A stretch of DNA of 5,163 nt from Candidatus Bipolaricaulota bacterium (GTDB taxonomy: Bacteria > Bipolaricaulota > Bipolaricaulia > Bipolaricaulales > Bipolaricaulaceae): NCBI GenBank assembly GCA_021129895.1, contig JAJOKL010000090.1, positions 1 through 5,163 on the forward strand, given 5' to 3'. The translations under genes and the position numbers were made by a program. How positions within the stretch are numbered: position 1 is the first letter of the stretch; each line of letters starts with the position of its first letter. The notes under the pieces were generated by a model. It did no database searches. It saw only the letters and a list, made by a program, of their open reading frames with translations, and was not told the origin of the DNA. Positions 1 through 5,163 of this stretch are shown here, one piece after another.

Positions 1-407
1 GCAGCTGGATCACCGGTATGGTGGAGGACCCCGACGATCTGGGGGTGTTCTCCCTCCCGGGGAACTTGGGGCTAGTATTTGCTGCTGACTACGTGGCCGT
101 CCCGGCTTATACCGAGCACCCTGAGCTGGCCAGGGCCCTGATCGAGTTCCTGGTCACCGAGGGCCAGGAGATCCAGGTCCAGCAAGGCGGTCACATCGCC
201 ACCTACCTCCCCGTGTCCCTGGACCTCTACCCGCCGGTGGACCGGGCGGCAGCCGAGACCATGGTGGGGAAGGTAGCCCTGTACGATCTGGACGACGCCA
301 TCGGCGGGGAGTTCCAGCTGACGTTCTGGGACCAGCTTAAGCTTCTATGGGTGGAGCCTGGTAGAGTGGATGAGGTCCTGGAGGTCCTGGAAGAGAAGGC
401 CCCTTAA
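1..407 (+). CDS. Sugar ABC transporter substrate-binding protein, C-terminal part (5' truncated)
   Basis: The reading frame is open from base 3 (bases 1-2 belong to a cut codon) to TAA at 405-407 and gives 134 visible residues. The ATG at 18 is internal, because the residues before it (SWITG) continue the same fold. The segment GVFSLPG, followed by a hydrophobic stretch, 'VPAYTEHPELARALIEFL' and a C-terminal helix pair, is typical of the last third of family 1 extracellular solute-binding proteins (MalE/UgpB-like). In that family this region packs the C-terminal lobe and the hinge. Such proteins catch a sugar outside the inner membrane and hand it to the two permeases encoded just downstream. 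The signal peptide and N-lobe lie outside the window, so the ligand cannot be read. From the neighbouring treT I infer a disaccharide such as trehalose or maltose. A tandem 9-base repeat near the end encodes EVLEVLE. Confidence 0.85.
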   Translation, partial: SWITGMVEDPDDLGVFSLPGNLGLVFAADYVAVPAYTEHPELARALIEFLVTEGQEIQVQQGGHIATYLPVSLDLYPPVDRAAAETMVGKVALYDLDDAIGGEFQLTFWDQLKLLWVEPGRVDEVLEVLEEKAP

Positions 408-419
408 AGAGGCGAAAGT

Positions 420-451
420 GGGGGGAGCGACTGCTCCCCCCTTCTCCTTTT
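420..451 (+). terminator. Intrinsic terminator/attenuator between binding protein and permeases
   Basis: A perfect 9-bp stem is visible: 420-428 (GGGGGGAGC) pairs with 433-441 (GCTCCCCCC) around a 4-base GACT loop. It is followed by a T-rich stretch at 442-451 (TTCTCCTTTT). It starts 12 bases after the stop codon of the binding protein and ends before the permease start. In many ABC import operons a leaky terminator at this place lowers permease mRNA relative to the binding protein. That role is inferred here. The T tract is interrupted by C residues, which would favour partial read-through. Confidence 0.75.
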
Positions 452-457
452 AAAAGG
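446..457 (+). promoter_or_regulatory. Palindrome containing the Shine-Dalgarno of the first permease
   Basis: CCTTTTAAAAGG is a perfect 12-base palindrome. Its left half is the end of the terminator's T tract. Its right half, AAAAGG (452-457), is the only Shine-Dalgarno-like purine run before the ATG at 469, with an 11-base gap, so this is a rather weak ribosome site. The sharing of bases between terminator tail and ribosome site is seen directly. Any regulatory meaning is inference. Confidence 0.45.
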
Positions 458-468
458 TTCAAACAGAA

Positions 469-1350
469 ATGGCGCGTGTAAAAGAGAAAATCTCACGATC
501 TTTATTTATCATTCCCGCTTTGGCCCTGCTGGCCACTTTTGTAGTCTACCCGGTGGCAAGCACCATCTACCTGAGCTTCGCCACGGGAGATCCCCCGTTC
601 CCGGCCAACTATTGGGCGGTGCTGAGCTCGCGGGAGATCATTGATGCCCGCGGATTTGTCCGCGGATTTCCCTTGGGGGCACTGCTTCACAACTTCCTGT
701 GGATGCTCATCCATCTCCCCTTAACCACATTCCTGGGCCTGGTCCTGGCGATCATCGTGCGGAACGTGCGGGGAAGCGGGGTGATAAAGTCCTCCATTTT
801 CCTGGGCATGGTAATCCCGATGATCGTGGGCGGGGTGATCATCCGGTTCATGTTCGATAAAGACGCCGGGGTGGTAAACGCGGTGCTCGGCCTCCTCGGC
901 CTCACCACCAGGTCCTGGACCGCCCATCCTGAGTCGGCCCTGCTGGCGCTGATCTTCGGCTCGGTGTGGCTGTGGACGGGCTTCAGCATGATCCTCTACT
1001 CCGCCGGACTGAGCACCATCCCCAGGGATTACTACGAGGCAGCCATGGTGGATGGGGCTACCCCGGTGCGCATGTTCTTCAGCATCACCTTGCCCCTCCT
1101 CAAACCCATCACCACCGTGATCGTCACCATGACCATCCTCTGGGAGCTGAAGATCTTCGACATCGTGTATGTTGCCACCCTGGGGGGGCCGGGAGGGGCG
1201 TCCAATGTACTGGCCCTGCAGATGTACTTCTATGCATTCCGCCAGTTCGATCTCAACAGGGCTTCGGTGGTGGCCACCATCCTCATGTTTCTCACCTTGG
1301 CGGCGGCCATTCCGATGATCACGTCAGTGATCCGGAGGGAGAGGCGATGA
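469..1350 (+). CDS. Sugar ABC transporter permease 1 (MalF/UgpA-like)
   Basis: This is a 293-residue inner-membrane protein, the usual length for the MalF/UgpA-type subunit that lacks MalF's long extra periplasmic loop. Hydrophobic segments lie at about 12-37, 70-97, 108-129, 157-181, 213-240 and 262-288, giving six membrane spans. The EAA loop that docks onto the ATPase is clear at 190-209, beginning EAAMVDGATP and ending in LP. GGPGGASNVLALQMY, near 240, is also characteristic of this subunit. It forms the translocation channel together with the next gene product. The ATG is preceded only by a weak AAAAGG, and no better in-frame start is present upstream. The stop overlaps the next start (ATGA), so the two permeases are probably translationally coupled. 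The substrate cannot be read from this protein, but the downstream treT suggests trehalose or a related glucoside. Confidence 0.93.
   Translation: MARVKEKISRSLFIIPALALLATFVVYPVASTIYLSFATGDPPFPANYWAVLSSREIIDARGFVRGFPLGALLHNFLWMLIHLPLTTFLGLVLAIIVRNVRGSGVIKSSIFLGMVIPMIVGGVIIRFMFDKDAGVVNAVLGLLGLTTRSWTAHPESALLALIFGSVWLWTGFSMILYSAGLSTIPRDYYEAAMVDGATPVRMFFSITLPLLKPITTVIVTMTILWELKIFDIVYVATLGGPGGASNVLALQMYFYAFRQFDLNRASVVATILMFLTLAAAIPMITSVIRRERR
648..669 (+). repeat. Short tandem duplication inside permease 1
   Basis: CCGCGGATTT occurs at 648-657 and again at 660-669 (12-base period), encoding RGFVRGF in the loop between membrane spans 1 and 2. It stays in frame, so the protein is intact. It looks like a local slip duplication or convergent codon use in a tolerant loop. 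Confidence 0.5.
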
Positions 1351-2180
1351 AAAGGAAGTGGGTATCAACTCTCCTGATTCACCTTCTGGCCTGGTCGCTG
1401 GCGCTCATTTGGATCGTTCCCTTCTTCGGGCTTCTTATGACCTCGATCCGCCCATTGAGCGAGGTCATCTATGGCTGGTGGAGGTTCGAGGAGTTCAACC
1501 CCACCCTGAGCAACTTCGTCAAAGCCTGGAACCACCCCACCGCCCCCCTTTCCCAGGGGATGCGCAACTCGCTGGCGGTGGCGATCCCCGCTACCGTGGT
1601 GCCGATCTTCATAGCCTCCATCGCCGCCTACGGGCTCGCCAGGTTCACGTTCCCGCTTAAGAACTACCTGTTCTTGACCATCGTGGCCCTGATGACGCTC
1701 CCCATCCAGATGATCGCCATCCCCATCTTCAAGCTGATGAAGGATCTCCGGCTTCTGAACACCTTCCTGGGCTTGGTGACCGTCCATTCCGCTTGGGGGA
1801 TCCCCTGGATCCTTTTCTTCATGAGGAATTACTTCACCACCCTGCCGATCGAGGTGGAGGAATCGGCCCGGGTGGACGGGGCCTCGGACCTGGTGATCTT
1901 CCTAAGGATAGTGCTCCCCATGTGCGTCCCTGCCTTAGTTTCGGCAGCAGTGCTGCAGTTCATGTGGGTGTGGAGCGATTTCTTTCTAGCTTTGATCCTG
2001 ATATATTCTCCAAGCAAGCTCCTGGCCACCCAGCGGATCCCCCTCATGCGGGGGGTATACCACGTGGACTGGGGGGTCCTCTCCGCAGGGGCAGTGCTGG
2101 TGATGATCGTCCCGGTGATGATCTTCGCCTTCCTCCAGCGGTACTACATCAAGGGCATGGTGGGGTGGACGTTGAAGTGA
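1347..2180 (+). CDS. Sugar ABC transporter permease 2 (MalG/UgpE-like)
   Basis: The product has 277 residues, normal for MalG-type subunits. I start it at the ATG at 1347, which overlaps the preceding TGA as ATGA and has a good GGAGG Shine-Dalgarno at 1334-1338. The frame is open further upstream, but that part is only a shadow of permease 1. Hydrophobic segments lie at about 9-33, 74-99, 107-131, 140-158, 193-219 and 244-267. The EAA-type ATPase-docking loop is present at 172-191 as EESARVDGAS and on to LP, with the conserved glycine at 178 kept. The typical MalG-subunit stretches 'RNSLAVA', 'AAYGLARF' and 'P(W)ILFFMRNYF' are also visible. The protein pairs with permease 1 in the importer. 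The ATPase is not encoded next to it: the next gene is an epimerase 9 bases downstream. Confidence 0.93.
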   Translation: MKRKWVSTLLIHLLAWSLALIWIVPFFGLLMTSIRPLSEVIYGWWRFEEFNPTLSNFVKAWNHPTAPLSQGMRNSLAVAIPATVVPIFIASIAAYGLARFTFPLKNYLFLTIVALMTLPIQMIAIPIFKLMKDLRLLNTFLGLVTVHSAWGIPWILFFMRNYFTTLPIEVEESARVDGASDLVIFLRIVLPMCVPALVSAAVLQFMWVWSDFFLALILIYSPSKLLATQRIPLMRGVYHVDWGVLSAGAVLVMIVPVMIFAFLQRYYIKGMVGWTLK

Positions 2181-2189
2181 GGGGCCGCC

Positions 2190-3173
2190 ATGCTTGAACG
2201 GTACACCAGGATCCTTGTGACCGGAGGGGCGGGCTTCATCGGGAGGCACCTGGTGGCTGCCCTGCTGGAGCTGGGCAAACAGGTGGTCATTCTGGACCAG
2301 TTAGCACCCGAACCAGAGCCGGCCCTGCCGGGAGCGAGCTGGGTGCGGGCCGATATCAGGGATGCGGCCAAGGTCGCCGAACTGGCAAATGCGGCGGAGC
2401 TGATCTTTCACCTTGCCGCCAACGCCAACGGCTCTCGCTCCGTTGTAGATCCCAGATTCGATTTTGAGACCAACGCCGTGGGTACGTTCAACGTGCTTGA
2501 AGCGGCAAAGGCTGGGGAGGTGAAAAAGCTGGTTTATGTGTCCTCGGCTTCCGTCTATGGCCGACCGGAGAGATCCCCCACCGATGAGGAGCACCCTACG
2601 CGGCCGTTTGTGCCCTATGGGGCCTCAAAGCTTTCGGGGGAACTCTGCTGTCGTGCGTTCTTCGCTGCTTATGACCTACCGGTGGTCATCGCCAGGCCAT
2701 TCTGCGTGTACGGTCCCGGAGAGAACCCTGAACTGGCGCTGGTCGAAGTGTCCCGGTACCTTCGCTGGCAGCTCAACCGGAGGCCGATCCAGGTAGTGGG
2801 TGACTTGGACTGTAAGACCCGAGATTTCGTACACGTAAGCGACGTAGTGCAGGGGCTGCTGCTCGCGGACCGGGCCCCGGCGGGGGAGGTGTTCAATCTG
2901 GGATCCGGCCAGGAGACATCCATGCGGGAGCTGATCGAGGTTATCGAGCTCGTCACCGGACGCCGGGCCAGCATCCAGGAGATCAAAGAGATCAGCGAGG
3001 ACACCTATCGTCTGGTGGCCGATATCACCAAGATCAAAGCCCTGGGATACCTGCCGAAGGTGTCCCTGGAAGAGGGGGTGCGACAGCTGACCGAGGAGCT
3101 GGGGGAGCACCCGGAGTTGCCGGCCGGCGAGACCATCTTTAGAAAAGGGCAGCGGGCTGAGAGGGCGGGATAA
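2190..3173 (+). CDS. NAD-dependent nucleotide-sugar epimerase (GalE-like, extended SDR)
   Basis: This is a 327-residue cytoplasmic enzyme. The Rossmann motif GGAGFIG is at 12-18. Asp36, at the end of the second strand, suggests NAD(H) rather than NADP. HLAAN is at 74-78, SSASVYG at 118-124 (catalytic Ser region) and the catalytic YxxxK pair is Tyr143/Lys147. RDFVHVSDVV near 210-220 is the usual C-terminal motif of UDP-sugar epimerases. Family knowledge points to interconversion of UDP-glucose and UDP-galactose, but this superfamily also holds UDP-GlcNAc and UDP-uronate epimerases and decarboxylases, so the exact substrate is open. The start is the ATG at 2190, with GAGGGG at 2179-2184 overlapping the permease stop. 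This spacing argues for one operon with the importer. The downstream treT handles NDP-glucose, which makes an NDP-glucose-linked reaction the simplest guess. Confidence 0.88.
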   Translation: MLERYTRILVTGGAGFIGRHLVAALLELGKQVVILDQLAPEPEPALPGASWVRADIRDAAKVAELANAAELIFHLAANANGSRSVVDPRFDFETNAVGTFNVLEAAKAGEVKKLVYVSSASVYGRPERSPTDEEHPTRPFVPYGASKLSGELCCRAFFAAYDLPVVIARPFCVYGPGENPELALVEVSRYLRWQLNRRPIQVVGDLDCKTRDFVHVSDVVQGLLLADRAPAGEVFNLGSGQETSMRELIEVIELVTGRRASIQEIKEISEDTYRLVADITKIKALGYLPKVSLEEGVRQLTEELGEHPELPAGETIFRKGQRAERAG

Positions 3174-3187
3174 TACCTACCCGGCAA

Positions 3188-3228
3188 CAGGTGTCCCCAG
3201 GGGGTTGCACCTGGTGGTTTCTCTTCTT
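3188..3228 (+). terminator. Possible intrinsic terminator after the epimerase
   Basis: CAGGTG (3188-3193) can pair with CACCTG (3208-3213). Inside it CCC (3195-3197) can pair with GGG (3202-3204). A T-rich stretch (3218-3228, TTTCTCTTCTT) follows after four bases. The internal loop makes the stem weaker than the one at 420-441. It begins 14 bases after the epimerase stop, a fitting place to end or attenuate the upstream transcript. Confidence 0.45.
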
Positions 3229-3233
3229 ATGCT
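3205..3233 (+). promoter_or_regulatory. Weak candidate promoter for treT
   Basis: TTGCAC (3205-3210) and TATGCT (3228-3233) are separated by exactly 17 bases, like a sigma-70-type -35/-10 pair. They match the consensus only at 3 and 4 of 6 positions. A start near 3240 would give a leader of about 100 bases before treT. The elements overlap the putative terminator hairpin. This is suggestive, not firm. Confidence 0.25.
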
Positions 3234-3237
3234 ACCC

Positions 3238-3293
3238 GGTTTCGTAAACCTGATAAGGCTGTTTGGAGCAATCGCAGCGACGGGAGTTTACCG
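3238..3293 (+). promoter_or_regulatory. Inverted repeats in the treT leader (possible operator or RNA stem)
   Basis: GGTTT-CGT-AAACC at 3238-3250 is a 13-base inverted repeat lying where transcription would begin if the candidate promoter is real. GTAAAC (3244-3249) also matches GTTTAC (3286-3291) in inverted orientation, and between them GCTG (3258-3261) can pair with CAGC (3275-3278). The same bases could therefore be a repressor site or a branched RNA stem. I do not recognise a known riboswitch class here. Confidence 0.3.
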
Positions 3294-3303
3294 CTGAGGT
3301 GAT

Positions 3304-3319
3304 CCCGCCCACCGGCGGG
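3304..3319 (+). other. GC-rich hairpin just before the treT ribosome site
   Basis: CCCGCC (3304-3309) pairs perfectly with GGCGGG (3314-3319) around a CACC loop. It ends 14 bases before the Shine-Dalgarno. No T tract follows, so it is not an ordinary terminator. It could stabilise the 5' end of the transcript or be part of a leader structure. Confidence 0.4.
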
Positions 3320-3330
3320 GGCGCTTAAAT

Positions 3331-3339
3331 TAAGGAGGG
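3331..3339 (+). promoter_or_regulatory. Strong Shine-Dalgarno that sets the TTG start of treT
   Basis: TAAGGAGGG is close to the full anti-16S complement. Its GGAGG core ends 5 bases before TTG at 3344. There is no ATG in frame until codon 48, which lies past the conserved N-terminal motif, so this site settles the start. Its left part also belongs to the small palindrome CTTAAATTAAG (3324-3334). Confidence 0.8.
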
Positions 3340-3343
3340 CCGG

Positions 3344-4546
3344 TTGAGCGAAAGAGGGATCGAGCGCTATCTCCCCCTGATCGGGGAGGAGAGGGTGGCC
3401 GAGATCGTGGGGGCGGCACGACCACTTCTCGGCTTGAGGGTGCTGCATATAAGCTCCACCTTCCACGGCGGCGGAGTGGCCGGGATGCTACGGAGTTTGG
3501 TCCCACTTATGAACGATCTGGGGCTGGACGCCGACTGGTCGCTCCTCTACGGCACCCCAAAGCTGTTCAGGATCACCAAGGGGCTACACAACGCGCTCCA
3601 GGGGGAAGAAGGCGAGTTCCGAGAGGAGGACATCCGAGTCTACCATGAGATAAACGAGTTCTTCGCCTGCTTCACCCCCCTGTTCCATGACGTGGTGGTG
3701 GTCCATGACCCCCAGCCCCTCCCCATGATCCGGTACGCGGAGAAGGATTGCCCCTGGATTTGGCGCTGTCACATCGACCTCTCGAGCCCTGCCCCCGGGG
3801 CCTGGGAGCTAGTAAAGCCGTTGCTTCTGCGCTACGACGCCGGGGTGATCTCCTCCGAGAGGTTCCGCAAGTCAGATCTGCCCCTGCCTACCCACATCGT
3901 GCCCCCGGCCATCGACCCCTTCTCCCCCATCAACCGGGAGCTAACGGAAGAGGAGACGGCGGCCAAGCTGGCCCAGTACGAGATCCCCCAAGACAAACCC
4001 CTTCTCCTGCAGGTGTCCCGGTTCGACAAGTGGAAGGACCCGCTGGGGGTGCTCCAGGTGTTCCACCTGGTCAAACAGGAGGTGGACTGCCGGCTGGTCA
4101 TGCTGGGAAACATGGCCGCCGACGACCCCGAAGGTCCGGAGATTTTTGGCCAAGTTCAGGCCCAAGCGGGGGAACTACCGGACGTGCACCTGGTCACCGT
4201 CACCGACGAGTACCTGGTGAACGCCCTCCAGCGGGCGGCCACGGTGGTATTGCAGCTTTCCACACGGGAGGGCTTCGGGCTGACCGTGTCCGAGGCCCTG
4301 TGGAAAGGGACGCCGGTGGTGGCCACCGAGGTGGGGGGAATCCCGCTCCAGGTGGTGGACGGGGAGACGGGTTTTTTGACTCGCCCCCGGGATTACGAGG
4401 CCATGACGGAGCGGGTGGTGGAGCTCCTGGAGGACAGAGAACTGGCGGCCCGGCTGGGGAAGGCGGGGCGGGAGCATGTGCGCCGGAACTTTCTGATCCC
4501 GCGCTTGCTCTTGGACTGGCTCCGGGTGCTGGCGGAGATGGTGTGA
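3344..4546 (+). CDS. treT: Trehalose synthase, glycosyltransferring (TreT, GT4 family)
   Basis: This 400-residue GT-B glycosyltransferase is close to the usual TreT length (a little over 400). TreT reversibly makes trehalose from NDP-glucose and glucose. In organisms that import trehalose it can run backwards to give NDP-glucose and glucose. The N-terminal acceptor domain holds the hallmark loop STFHGGGVAGML (38-49), ITKGLHNALQG (77-87), VVHDPQPLPMI (119-129) and WIWRCHIDLS (138-147). The C-terminal donor domain holds QVSRFDKWKDPLGV (223-236), with the Arg226/Lys231 pair that contacts donor phosphates in GT4 enzymes. It also has the EX7E motif in REGFGLTVSEALWKG (Glu309, Glu317). These stretches match my memory of the Thermococcus and Pyrococcus enzymes closely, which separates it from sucrose synthase or plain GT4. 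The start is TTG. It lies 170 bases after the epimerase, so it may have its own promoter. In archaea treT is an operon partner of malEFG, as here. Confidence 0.9.
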   Translation: MSERGIERYLPLIGEERVAEIVGAARPLLGLRVLHISSTFHGGGVAGMLRSLVPLMNDLGLDADWSLLYGTPKLFRITKGLHNALQGEEGEFREEDIRVYHEINEFFACFTPLFHDVVVVHDPQPLPMIRYAEKDCPWIWRCHIDLSSPAPGAWELVKPLLLRYDAGVISSERFRKSDLPLPTHIVPPAIDPFSPINRELTEEETAAKLAQYEIPQDKPLLLQVSRFDKWKDPLGVLQVFHLVKQEVDCRLVMLGNMAADDPEGPEIFGQVQAQAGELPDVHLVTVTDEYLVNALQRAATVVLQLSTREGFGLTVSEALWKGTPVVATEVGGIPLQVVDGETGFLTRPRDYEAMTERVVELLEDRELAARLGKAGREHVRRNFLIPRLLLDWLRVLAEMV

Positions 4547-4610
4547 AATCCGCCCCCTTGTGGCCCCTTGATCGAACAGGCAAGCAGCTCCCCAGGCCGC
4601 ATGGAGAAAA

Positions 4611-4631
4611 CTAGCCGCGATGCGGAGCTAG
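4611..4631 (+). other. Imperfect hairpin between treT and the MFS gene
   Basis: CTAGC (4611-4615) pairs with GCTAG (4627-4631), and CGC (4616-4618) with GCG (4622-4624), leaving a GAT loop and a two-base bulge. Purines follow it and not a T tract, so there is no good case for an intrinsic terminator. The rest of the 123-base gap shows no small gene that I can support. Confidence 0.3.
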
Positions 4632-4657
4632 AGGGGGGAGAGGCCGGCCGCGGGGGA

Positions 4658-4663
4658 TAAAAT
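4658..4663 (+). promoter_or_regulatory. Candidate -10 box placing transcription start at the MFS ATG
   Basis: TAAAAT matches the TATAAT consensus at 5 of 6 positions and sits in an otherwise very GC-rich stretch. Six bases separate it from ATG 4670, the normal distance from a -10 box to a transcription start, so the transcript may be leaderless. No Shine-Dalgarno lies at proper distance before the ATG, and no convincing -35 box is seen. GGCCGG (4642-4647) and CCGGCC (4664-4669) flank the box as an inverted repeat. Confidence 0.4.
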
Positions 4664-4669
4664 CCGGCC

Positions 4670-5163
4670 ATGCGGGAGCTATTCCAGGAGAACAGGTCGA
4701 TCGGCATCTACCTCGTCCTCGCCAATTTCGCCATGTACTTCGGGTTCCGGGTGTGGCAGGCGCTGTTCAACAACTTCGCTGTGGAGCGGATCGGGGTGGG
4801 CCCAGCGGAGATCGGCGGGATCCAGGCCATCCGCGAGCTCCCAGGGTTGCTCGGGTTTGCCGTGGGCTTCTTGGTCCTGGCCCTGGCCGAGACGCGGCTC
4901 ATGGCGGTGAGCATTGCCCCCCTGGGGGCAGGCATCGCCCTGACCGGCTGGGCGAGCTCGGTTCCCACACTGCTTTTCGGCACTCTGGTGATGAGCGTGG
5001 GGTTCCACTTCTTCACCCCGGCCAGCAATGCGGTGCTCCTCATGGCCGTGGACAAGCGGGTTGCCCCCAAGGCGCTGGGACAATTGCGCAGCCTGGGGGC
5101 TCTCTCCGCCCTGCTCGCCACCGGCCACGTGCGCCTGCCCCGGAAAGCCAGGCTCCCCACGTC
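4670..5163 (+). CDS. MFS-type transporter, N-terminal part (3' truncated)
   Basis: The frame is open from ATG 4670 to the window end: 164 codons plus two bases with no stop. The product begins MRELFQENRSIGIYLVLANF and has hydrophobic segments at about 11-36, 48-73, 77-97 and 100-126, the pattern of the first spans of a major facilitator superfamily permease. The loop after span 2 (LALAETRLMAV) stands where the MFS motif A normally lies, in degenerate form. GFHFFTPASNAVLLMAV near 111-127 and KALGQLRSLGALSALLA near 134-150 support the family. The substrate is unknown; a sugar or metabolite exporter is possible from the neighbourhood only. The last 13 codons turn basic and proline-rich where span 5 should continue, which could be a sequencing error near a contig end. 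Long antisense frames over it are shadows. Confidence 0.75.
   Translation, partial: MRELFQENRSIGIYLVLANFAMYFGFRVWQALFNNFAVERIGVGPAEIGGIQAIRELPGLLGFAVGFLVLALAETRLMAVSIAPLGAGIALTGWASSVPTLLFGTLVMSVGFHFFTPASNAVLLMAVDKRVAPKALGQLRSLGALSALLATGHVRLPRKARLPT

Noticed and set aside
966..1346. Upstream extension of the second permease frame (would give a 404-residue protein)
   Set aside because: It overlaps conserved permease 1 sequence in another frame, its translation is His/Gly/Pro-rich with no family signature, and the ATGA overlap with GGAGG at 1334 gives a normal start and length.
1365..1787. Antisense frame of 140 residues over permease 2
   Set aside because: The translation is rich in Gly, His, Asp and Glu with no recognisable fold, as expected for the complement of a membrane-protein gene.
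3174..3343. tRNA, small protein or known riboswitch in the treT leader
   Set aside because: There is no T-loop (GGTTCRA) or cloverleaf, no start with ribosome site and coding-like frame, and no match to cores I know such as SAM, cobalamin, glycine or c-di-AMP types.
4200..4583. Antisense frame of 127 residues over the end of treT
   Set aside because: The Pro/Ala/Ser-rich composition is a GC artefact; it lies opposite the conserved donor-domain motifs of TreT.
3748..4614. Long + strand frame overlapping treT
   Set aside because: The translation is Gly/Pro/Arg-rich low complexity typical of a shifted frame in GC-rich DNA, and the treT frame is clearly conserved.
4679..5160. Two long antisense frames over the last 480 bases
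   Set aside because: They mirror the MFS gene, which has membrane spans and family-like motifs; the antisense products show none and have no ribosome site that I can see.
1..5163. CRISPR array, insertion sequence or phage-type attachment site
   Set aside because: I saw no regularly spaced repeats, no transposase-like frame, no terminal inverted repeats with target duplications and no integrase.
4733..5163. Later ATG (codon 22) as start of the MFS gene
   Set aside because: It would remove most of the first membrane span, and no better ribosome site precedes it.

Overview
The window looks like bacterial DNA. It is GC-rich by eye, densely packed, has intrinsic-terminator-like hairpins, Shine-Dalgarno sites and one TTG start, and every gene lies on the + strand. 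TreT, the best-recognised enzyme here, is best known from hyperthermophiles (Thermococcus, Pyrococcus, Thermotoga-type bacteria). A thermophilic or thermophile-derived bacterium is therefore a reasonable guess, possibly a deep-branching lineage such as Bipolaricaulota (OP1). That placement is inference and not proven by anything in the window. Both ends cut through genes, so this may be a fragment or a complete small contig.

Layout: 1-407 is the C-terminal part of a sugar-type extracellular solute-binding protein. 408-468 holds a strong hairpin followed by a T-rich stretch (attenuator-like terminator). 469-1350 and 1347-2180 are the two inner-membrane permeases of the same ABC importer (MalF/UgpA-like and MalG/UgpE-like), overlapping by ATGA. 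2190-3173 is an NAD-dependent nucleotide-sugar epimerase (extended SDR, GalE-like), starting 9 bases after the second permease. 3174-3343 is a 170-base leader with a possible terminator, a possible promoter and several inverted repeats. 3344-4546 is a TreT-like trehalose synthase (GT4 family) with a TTG start and a near-ideal Shine-Dalgarno. 4547-4669 is a short gap. 4670-5163 is the start of an MFS-type transporter that runs off the window.

How it fits together: in Thermococcus and Pyrococcus, treT sits in the trehalose/maltose ABC transporter operon. There it splits imported trehalose, using NDP, into NDP-glucose and glucose (reversibly). The same logic fits here, so the importer probably takes up a disaccharide such as trehalose. 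The extra element is the epimerase between transporter and TreT. It could link the NDP-glucose made by TreT to the NDP-galactose (or other NDP-sugar) pool, or feed TreT with NDP-glucose in the reverse direction. No ATPase subunit is present in the visible part of the operon.
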